A DNA stretch of 5,159 nt. Source: Chitinophagaceae bacterium (GTDB taxonomy: Bacteria > Bacteroidota > Bacteroidia > Chitinophagales > Chitinophagaceae). Within the stretch, counting starts at the first letter, position 1. Every line of letters starts with the position of its first letter. Position numbers and translations under genes: made by a program. Below are positions 1-5,159 of this stretch, in pieces. The stretch spans positions 1 through 5,159 of the forward strand of contig JACFNM010000247.1 of the NCBI GenBank assembly GCA_019454915.1. Direction: 5' to 3'. The notes under the pieces are model-generated. The model saw only the letters and a list, made by a program, of their open reading frames with translations, searched no databases and was not told the origin of the DNA.

Positions 1-1576
1 ATTGCGAAGGAAACTCTACAAAGTCCCGGGCTACATTGGTGCCCGATAAAGACGGGTATTCCTGATTGGCAAAGAAGCCGTGAAGCGCGTGCCCGAATTC
101 GTGGAATAAAGTGCTTACCTCGTCGTACGTGAGCAATGCAGGCTCATTGCCGGCCGGCTTGGGATAGTTGCACACATTGTATATCACCGGTTTTTTATTG
201 AACAGTCGTGATTGTTCTACCAGATTACTCATCCAGGCGCCCCCACGTTTACTGGGTCGGGCAAAATAATCGCCATAAAACAATCCCAGCGGACTTCCGT
301 CTTCTTCAAATAACTCATATACCAGCACGTCCGGGTGATAAACCGGAATGTCCGTTCGTCGTTTAAAAGTAATACCGTATAATTGAGTGGTGGCGTAAAA
401 AACGCCTTTTTCCAGTACCGTCTTCAATAAGAAATACGGTTTGATTTCATTCTCATCCAAATCATATTTTTCCTTTCGTACTTTTTCCGCATACAAATTC
501 CAGTCATAAGGTTCAAGCCGGAAGTCTTCGCCACTTTTCTTAATCATCTGTTGAATCGTATCGGATTCAATCTGTGCTTTACCGGTGGCTGCGGGAACCA
601 GTCCGTCAAACATTTTAAAAACGTTTTCAGGAGTCTTAGCCATAGTTTTTTGCAGACTCCATTGGGCATAATTTTCGAAGCCTAAGATCCTGGCCTTCTG
701 TGCTCTCAGCGTGGCTATTTCAGTGATGATAGCTTTGGTATCATTTTCGCCGCCGTCTCCTCTGTTCCACGCTGCCATGAAAAGTTCTTTTCTGCTGTTT
801 CGGTTTGTCATCGACGCAAGAAGGGGCTGCTGGGTAGTATTTTGAAGAGGTATTTTCCATCCGTCGCCGTCCTTATTCTTTCTGGCTGCCAATTCAGCAT
901 CTGTTAATCCGCTCAGGGCTTGTTTATCTTTAAATACGACAGCTCCGCTATTATTGGCCGCCAGCAGCGTCTTGTTAAACTGAGCCGTAAGCGTAGCCAG
1001 GCGGGCGTTCATCTTTTTTAACTGTTCTTTAGACTCAGTGGACAGTGCAGCGCCTGCTATTTTAAAATCAGTGTAATAATTGTCAAGTAGTTTCAGTGAT
1101 TCTTTATCCAGATTAAGCTCATTTTGTTTATCATACAAGGACTGTATTCTGTGAAATAAAGAATCGTTCAGGTATATGAAGTCATGCACATCGGATAACA
1201 AAGGAGCTATTTCTTCCTGTAATTGCTGGAGGGTATCATTGGTATACGCACCCGTGAGCGCATAAAATGGCGCTAAAGCCCGATCGAGGCTTTCGCCGGA
1301 CTTTTCAAGTGCAACGAGCGTATTTTCAAAGGTTGACGCGGCCGGATTGTTGGCAATCTTACTGATCGCTTCCTTTTTCAATTGTATGCCTTCTAAAATT
1401 GCGGGCCTATAATCCTCATTTTTGATTTTAGAGAAATCAGGCGTGGTGTAGGGTAAAGTGCTTTCATGGAGAAGCGGGTTAACAGACGCGTTATCATTGT
1501 TTTTTTCCTGACGGGAAGAATTGTTGCAGGCTGTCATAGTTAATAAAATACAGATTGGAATAAATATCTTTTTCAT
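1..1576 (-). CDS. dcp: M3 family metallopeptidase, peptidyl-dipeptidase Dcp-like lipoprotein (3' end outside window)
   Basis: This is a zinc peptidase of family M3 (Dcp/oligopeptidase A/thimet type). Known Dcp enzymes release dipeptides from the C-termini of short peptides. The frame is open from ATG at 1576-1574 to the left edge, giving 525 visible residues without a stop. The zinc motif HEFGH is at residues 492-496, with H492 and H496 as ligands and E493 as catalytic base. E521, 29 residues after H492 in the conserved stretch SGTNVARDFVEFPSQ, is the expected third ligand. A second Dcp-like stretch, YDLDENEIKPYF, lies upstream of the active site. Compared with E. coli Dcp (about 680 residues), roughly 170-180 residues are missing, including the substrate-binding His/Tyr region. 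The N-terminus MKKIFIPICILLTMTAC followed by NNSS reads as a lipoprotein signal with lipidation at C17, so the enzyme is probably anchored to an envelope membrane. No Shine-Dalgarno precedes the start. The start is chosen because it gives an intact signal. The M81 peptidase gene ends 111 bases upstream. The family call is firm; Dcp specificity is inferred. Confidence 0.9.
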   Translation of the reverse strand, partial: MKKIFIPICILLTMTACNNSSRQEKNNDNASVNPLLHESTLPYTTPDFSKIKNEDYRPAILEGIQLKKEAISKIANNPAASTFENTLVALEKSGESLDRALAPFYALTGAYTNDTLQQLQEEIAPLLSDVHDFIYLNDSLFHRIQSLYDKQNELNLDKESLKLLDNYYTDFKIAGAALSTESKEQLKKMNARLATLTAQFNKTLLAANNSGAVVFKDKQALSGLTDAELAARKNKDGDGWKIPLQNTTQQPLLASMTNRNSRKELFMAAWNRGDGGENDTKAIITEIATLRAQKARILGFENYAQWSLQKTMAKTPENVFKMFDGLVPAATGKAQIESDTIQQMIKKSGEDFRLEPYDWNLYAEKVRKEKYDLDENEIKPYFLLKTVLEKGVFYATTQLYGITFKRRTDIPVYHPDVLVYELFEEDGSPLGLFYGDYFARPSKRGGAWMSNLVEQSRLFNKKPVIYNVCNYPKPAGNEPALLTYDEVSTLFHEFGHALHGFFANQEYPSLSGTNVARDFVEFPSQ

Positions 1577-1687
1577 ATGCGAAGTATTGACGAAATAGTT
1601 GGTCTCGTAATGATGAGCACTTTACATAGAAAAATGGATTGCGAAGTCGAAAGCATCCAGGCGACAGATGATGTCTCTCCGCAGGTG

Positions 1688-3247
1688 CTAAGGTAAGTCA
1701 TTGGAAGATTTTGCCCATCTCACGGTTAAATCGGGATCCTTCATATTTTTGTCTAACGGGTACATAGGCCGCTGAATTCTTTTATAAGACAGCCTGTCAA
1801 GATACTGGTCCACCCCGCCGGGTGTGAGTGCCAGCAGCCAGTCCTTTTGCATGTCATACAATTGCGGCTCCAGGTAACCGATTTTAACCAATACAATGTC
1901 CGCCTCTCTCGGATGAAGATTGAGATCGGTGAAGTCTTTCTCGCGGTGATAGGGTTTTCTTTTCGCCGTAACTATCACGCTTAATGAGCCCATTTTCACT
2001 ACTACTTCCGTTTCCGCATTGGGATCTCCTTCTTTTATAGCCGTTATCTCTCCTTCCAGTAACACCGGCGGTGCATAGCGATTATCTACCTCGGCACCCG
2101 CGTACGCGCTGATTTTACCACCAACTCCGATACGTCTGGCTGAAGCTACCAGTTCGGGACCGGGTATAGATGCATAGATGGTTTTGGGCCCATTGGCAGA
2201 TTTAAATTCTTTTCTTTTCAGCAATTCCATCAACGTCCAGGTCACATCGCCCGCTCCTCCGGCGGTGGGATTATCACCCGAGTCGCTTATAAAAAATGGC
2301 TTCTTCCTGCTTGCGAACGCTTGGTTCAGGCATTCGTCCAACGTACCCGTGGGCGCCACAAAGGTGAAATGATGTCTTACATTCCAAAAATAATGGGCGA
2401 TTTCTTCAGCGGCTGTCTTTACCTGTTGTTGTGCATCTCCGGTAACCATCACCACGGCATGGATCCGTGGTTCATCTGCCCAGGGATAGCCCATCCACAC
2501 GGAAGCTTCAATGATACCGGGGCGCCGGGATATACCAGGCAACATGGCGTATAGACTTTTTGCCGGCTCAATTCGCGTGCTGGTCTGTTCGCCCGGTAGA
2601 AGAATGGGAATGGGTATCCAGGCTTTAAATGCCGGTTTCCCTTTGCCCGATTCTAACCGGTCAAGCAACTGAGCCAGCGCCCGCTCTTTGGTTATTAAAG
2701 CATCTTCATGCGGAGCCATCCGATAGCAATTGATCAAATCGGAATTTTCCGCCAGTGGGAGTGAAACATTCCCATGGAGGTCCATCGTGGTTGACACCAC
2801 CGTCTGCTTTCCTATTACCTTCCTTACTTTTTGTATAAAATCACCTTCAGGATCATCTAACCCAACCACACTCATCGCGCCGTGGATATCAAAAAACAGG
2901 CCATCATACGGCAGATTTTGTTTTAGCGAGTCTAATATCTCGTTTACAAAAGCGTCATAAGTCTCGCGCGTAACCGCGCCACCCGGCAGAGAGCGTGCAC
3001 GCATGGCCGGAAACCACATCGCGCGCTTTCTCATGGTACTGCCTTCTTTTAAAAAAGGATACAATTCAAATACTTCGCTACCCCGTTTTTGTGAAAAATT
3101 ATCTTTCGTGCTCAGCGCAGGAGAGAACGTGCTGGATTCTATCGCGATACCGGCAATAGCTATACGAGGCAGATTAGTAAACGGTACCTGAGCAATACAG
3201 GGAGGAGTAAAGAATAAAGTAAAAAGAACAGTTAACAGGTGATTCAT
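1688..3247 (-). CDS. Exported M81 family (MlrC-like) metallopeptidase
   Basis: This 519-residue protein belongs to the family of MlrC, the enzyme that degrades linearised microcystin in sphingomonads. Most members have no known substrate. Residues 1-19 form a signal peptide (MNHLLTVLFTLFFTPPCIA) with likely cleavage before Q20, so the enzyme should act in the periplasm or outside. The M81 N-terminal domain spans about 29-310. It opens with IAIAGIAIESSTFSP, where E37 is the conserved glutamate, and contains DIHGAM (120-125), DLHGN (156-160) and APHED (178-182). D156, H158 and H180 are the probable zinc ligands; their spacing matches the Asp-His-His set I recall for MlrC. The MlrC C-terminal domain spans about 318-500 and begins SDSGDNPTAGGAGD (321-334). 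Length is normal for the family (about 500-530) and nothing is missing. The start at 3247 gives the intact signal peptide, although no Shine-Dalgarno is visible. Nothing in the sequence identifies microcystin as substrate, and the other mlr genes are absent here; a general role in peptide turnover is inference. Confidence 0.9.
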   Translation of the reverse strand: MNHLLTVLFTLFFTPPCIAQVPFTNLPRIAIAGIAIESSTFSPALSTKDNFSQKRGSEVFELYPFLKEGSTMRKRAMWFPAMRARSLPGGAVTRETYDAFVNEILDSLKQNLPYDGLFFDIHGAMSVVGLDDPEGDFIQKVRKVIGKQTVVSTTMDLHGNVSLPLAENSDLINCYRMAPHEDALITKERALAQLLDRLESGKGKPAFKAWIPIPILLPGEQTSTRIEPAKSLYAMLPGISRRPGIIEASVWMGYPWADEPRIHAVVMVTGDAQQQVKTAAEEIAHYFWNVRHHFTFVAPTGTLDECLNQAFASRKKPFFISDSGDNPTAGGAGDVTWTLMELLKRKEFKSANGPKTIYASIPGPELVASARRIGVGGKISAYAGAEVDNRYAPPVLLEGEITAIKEGDPNAETEVVVKMGSLSVIVTAKRKPYHREKDFTDLNLHPREADIVLVKIGYLEPQLYDMQKDWLLALTPGGVDQYLDRLSYKRIQRPMYPLDKNMKDPDLTVRWAKSSNDLP

Positions 3248-3254
3248 AATTAAT

Positions 3255-3320
3255 GCTATCTGAAAATTGAATATGGTATCTTTCTCTTAAACCTTCGGTA
3301 TCAAAAGAGCAGAAGCTATC
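3255..3320. repeat. Four phased G(C/G)TATC hexamers upstream of the M81 gene
   Basis: The gap before the M81 gene contains GCTATC at 3255-3260, GGTATC at 3275-3280, GGTATC at 3297-3302 and GCTATC at 3315-3320. Start-to-start spacing is 20, 22 and 18 bases, close to two helical turns, so the sites would lie on one face of the DNA. The nearest copy is 8 bases upstream of the M81 start codon. The other two intergenic gaps contain none, and by eye the hexamer is scattered thinly through the coding regions. An operator array or a decayed tandem repeat would fit; chance in AT-rich DNA cannot be excluded. Confidence 0.35.
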
Positions 3321-3333
3321 CTTCGAAAGGATA
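3317..3333. repeat. Perfect inverted repeat, 7-bp stem with 3-base loop, after the DUF4294 gene
   Basis: TATCCTT (3317-3323) pairs with AAGGATA (3327-3333) around a CGA loop. In the minus-strand transcript the hairpin begins 17 bases after the DUF4294 stop codon, where a terminator might be. However, the stem is AT-rich and no U-run follows on either strand, so it is a poor intrinsic terminator. It may instead cap the DUF4294 mRNA end or form part of a protein-binding site, since it contains the last GCTATC hexamer. Confidence 0.5.
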
Positions 3334-3350
3334 CAAAAGGCTTTATCCCC

Positions 3351-3977
3351 CTAATAATAGTATCCATACATCCGTCTTACCTCCATCACGATATCTTCTA
3401 TCTGCGCGTCGTCAGTTTGGGGTTGGTAGGTTTGCTTCAGACTGCTTCCAAAAATCCAGGCAATGCTTTGCCAGAATCCGGCGGAAAAACTGCCCTTGTA
3501 GTCATGAATAATTTCATAGCAGGTATTGCCGGTTTCCCGCGCTATGAGCTTCATTAATACCTTTCCCTGGTAAACGGAGAGTTCTGTGAGTGGTTTGGTG
3601 AATTCCTTGCGCAAATCATCTTCCCTGCTCTTTACGTAGGCCTTTCTTTTTCCTTTATCAGGAATAGTTGCCAGTTGTGCTTTGATATCATTAAAAACGA
3701 TACCAGCTTTTTTGGCATAGGGGTAGGTTACATATACTGCATTCCTTAGTCTTGTCCATTCACGCAGCGCCTTTTTTTGCGCAGCAGTTAGCTTAAGATA
3801 AATGTTAACCGCTTCAAGCTCCCGGTAAGACAGGGTATCACCCTTATAGATAATGGCGGGAACGGTAATCGTGTCATATATTCCATAGTTTCCCTGCGAT
3901 TGCGCCCTGGAATCGCAGATAACACAACAAAATATAAATATGATGAGAAGATAATATGGCTTTTTCAAGGTGCACAT
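3351..3977 (-). CDS. DUF4294 domain-containing exported protein, function unknown
   Basis: This 208-residue protein matches the DUF4294 family, which to my knowledge is restricted to Bacteroidota and has no assigned function. An N-terminal signal peptide (MCTLKKPYYLLIIFIFCCVICDSRA) has likely cleavage after A25, predicting a periplasmic or surface location. The mature part starts with a short region (38-58) holding IIYKGDTLSYRELEAVNIY. An alpha-helical stretch follows with the recognisable RLRNAVYVTYPYAKKA at 76-91 and many charged residues at 98-130. The best conserved core runs from about 127 to 185 and includes LSVYQGKVLMKLIARETG, then an aromatic stretch with GFWQSIAWIFG and SLKQTYQP. The tail is acidic (DDAQIEDI) and ends YGYYY. 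No catalytic motif, metal site or internal membrane segment is evident. The start at 3977 is the only ATG that gives the signal peptide, and no Shine-Dalgarno is visible. The ccsA-like gene lies 95 bases upstream and the M81 gene 103 bases downstream on the same strand, so co-transcription is possible but unproven. Confidence 0.85.
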   Translation of the reverse strand: MCTLKKPYYLLIIFIFCCVICDSRAQSQGNYGIYDTITVPAIIYKGDTLSYRELEAVNIYLKLTAAQKKALREWTRLRNAVYVTYPYAKKAGIVFNDIKAQLATIPDKGKRKAYVKSREDDLRKEFTKPLTELSVYQGKVLMKLIARETGNTCYEIIHDYKGSFSAGFWQSIAWIFGSSLKQTYQPQTDDAQIEDIVMEVRRMYGYYY

Positions 3978-4072
3978 AAGGCACTAATTATAGTAATAAC
4001 GGCTTTACGCCATAAATAATACATTAAGACAACGATCTCCGGCTAACCGCTGCTAAATACCCCTGATTTAGT

Positions 4073-5159
4073 TTACATACTTTTCTTGAAACGGTGTATC
4101 ATGCTGATTAGAAATCCGGAGGACATAATAATAATCCCGAGCCATAAAATATTAATAAAAGGAAACTGGAATGCCTTCAGCGTAATATACTTCATAATGG
4201 CATTCGATTCTTTTACGCCAATATTTAGCCCCTGATGGTCTTTATTTACCTCCAAAACGAGGCTTTGCGATATCACCGTGTCTCTTTTCGCCATGGGGCG
4301 GTTATCCTTGGAAAAAAGAGCCGGCTGAGCCTTATAAGACATCCCCTCGTTACTATATACCGTTACGTCTGCCAGCCAGGCACTATCTACCAGTGGCAGG
4401 TCCTTATTGGTTTCTTTATTGGCCACTATTAACTGGTCAATGACAATATAACCGTTTGAATAAAACACCGTATCTCCCTGCTGGATAGGATGATTTCTGA
4501 AAGTGGCTGTGTCCTTAATACTTTCAGGGTCGGGCATAGAGGTGACGAAAGTAAATATATCCTTATTCCAGTAGTGACGAGAATCGGGATTGGCAGACAA
4601 TGCGCTTCGCCCTTCTTCAGCTTTCATAAGGAAAGCATTGGGATATAGATTGAATTCCTCAACTACCTTTCCGGAAATTTCATCCTTGCGTTCATAGTTC
4701 ACCTTGAAATACTGCTTTTCATCCCGGGGATGGGTGGAGTCTGCAACGTACGTTACCGTATACTTCCCCATGGGGGTGGGTACCCCCTGAATAAGGGTTA
4801 CATTTTCCATCCCGCTATCATCTCTTCCTTTCGGATCTTTGAGCCCAGGTATCATTATCCCCGTCCGGTTGATGGATATCACTTCCTTCTTTGACGACGA
4901 AATCAATATGCCCACGAGCATTAATCCAAAGCCTAAGTGAGTGATTGAGGCACCTGCCTGGCCTAACCTCCCTTTTGTTCCGCTCCAAATATACATGGCA
5001 TTGGCTACTACCGCATAGGTGGAGGCTAATATAGCGAGGTGAATGGCTCCCATAAAGCCCACCCCGTATTTGGTGTAGTTAATCTTCCCAAACGTGATGA
5101 TGAGAATGGTAATGACTACTGCAATGGCGGTGGGAACCAGTAATTTTTTCATCCAAAAA
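4073..5159 (-). CDS. ccsA: CcsA/CcmF-type cytochrome c biogenesis protein, C-terminal part (5' end outside window)
   Basis: This is the C-terminal part of an integral membrane haem lyase component, which in the family delivers haem to apocytochrome c on the outer face of the inner membrane. The reading frame stays open through the right edge: codons for Phe and Trp precede the Met at 5152. That Met is therefore probably internal to a protein of roughly 800 residues, and the catalytic WWD region lies off-window. Numbering from that Met, membrane segments are at about 5-22, 33-55 and 68-86. A large soluble, presumably periplasmic, domain follows at about 90-325, with a final membrane helix at about 330-351 (FPFINILWLGIIIMSSGF) and a basic tail. 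The stretch ITHLGFGLMLVGI, including H72, resembles the CcmF segment whose histidine is a haem b ligand in E. coli. The soluble domain holds SRHYWNKDIFTFVTSM, typical of Bacteroidota homologues. The stop at 4075-4073 is followed by 95 bases without a clear terminator. Family assignment is strong; choosing the name CcsA over CcmF is convention. Confidence 0.9.
   Translation of the reverse strand, partial: FWMKKLLVPTAIAVVITILIITFGKINYTKYGVGFMGAIHLAILASTYAVVANAMYIWSGTKGRLGQAGASITHLGFGLMLVGILISSSKKEVISINRTGIMIPGLKDPKGRDDSGMENVTLIQGVPTPMGKYTVTYVADSTHPRDEKQYFKVNYERKDEISGKVVEEFNLYPNAFLMKAEEGRSALSANPDSRHYWNKDIFTFVTSMPDPESIKDTATFRNHPIQQGDTVFYSNGYIVIDQLIVANKETNKDLPLVDSAWLADVTVYSNEGMSYKAQPALFSKDNRPMAKRDTVISQSLVLEVNKDHQGLNIGVKESNAIMKYITLKAFQFPFINILWLGIIIMSSGFLISMIHRFKKSM

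Noticed and set aside
1578..1647. Direct repeat TGCGAAGT at 1578-1585 and 1640-1647
   Set aside because: Only two 8-base copies 62 bases apart, without a symmetric context; not enough to call a regulatory site.
1663..1675. GACA-GATGA-TGTC inverted repeat between the M81 and M3 genes
   Set aside because: A 4-bp stem without a U-tract is expected by chance; not supported as a terminator or operator.
1577..1687. Bacteroidota-type promoter (-33 TTTG, -7 TAnnTTTG) before the M3 gene
   Set aside because: No pair of boxes with correct spacing could be found by eye; the same is true of the gaps at 3248-3350 and 3978-4072.
2178..3191. Plus-strand open frames at 2178-2372, 2321-2554, 2730-2960 and 3003-3191
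   Set aside because: All lie antisense inside the M81 gene, which has clear family motifs throughout; their products show no family signature and two overlap each other.
4001..4011. GGC-TTTAC-GCC mini-hairpin between ccsA and the DUF4294 gene
   Set aside because: The 3-bp stem has no following U-run; too weak for a terminator.
4235..4432. Plus-strand open frame of 65 codons
   Set aside because: It is antisense to the soluble domain of the ccsA-like gene and has no recognisable features.

Overview
The window looks like ordinary chromosomal DNA from a Bacteroidota bacterium, probably near Chitinophagaceae, though the genus cannot be fixed from the sequence alone. The reasons are a DUF4294 protein (a family I know only from this phylum), a long CcmF-like CcsA haem lyase with the C-terminal sequence typical of the phylum, exported proteins with signal peptides ending in Ala-Gln, and start codons without a recognisable Shine-Dalgarno sequence. 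Base composition is moderate and looks even across the genes. I see no sign of a mobile element, CRISPR array, tRNA or rRNA.

All four genes lie on the minus strand, so transcription runs from the right edge to the left. In that order they are: (1) 5159-4073, the C-terminal part of a CcsA/CcmF-type cytochrome c biogenesis protein, whose N-terminal part lies beyond the right edge; (2) 3977-3351, a small exported DUF4294 protein of unknown function; (3) 3247-1688, an exported M81 (MlrC-like) metallopeptidase; (4) 1576-1, a lipoprotein M3 metallopeptidase of the peptidyl-dipeptidase Dcp type, cut by the left edge just after its active site. Intergenic gaps are 95, 103 and 111 bases. These are too wide for tight coupling but short enough for read-through, and none holds a convincing U-tract terminator.

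Functionally, all four products are exported or membrane-bound. The left half pairs two unrelated zinc peptidases that could both trim peptides in the envelope. The right half is cytochrome c maturation plus an uncharacterised envelope protein. A single pathway joining all four is not evident.

The most unusual non-coding signal is in the 103-base gap before the M81 gene. It holds four G(C/G)TATC hexamers spaced about two helical turns apart, the last one built into a 7-bp perfect hairpin. I found no clear undescribed multi-gene system. The best candidates for follow-up are the DUF4294 protein, the exported M81 enzyme and that repeat cluster.
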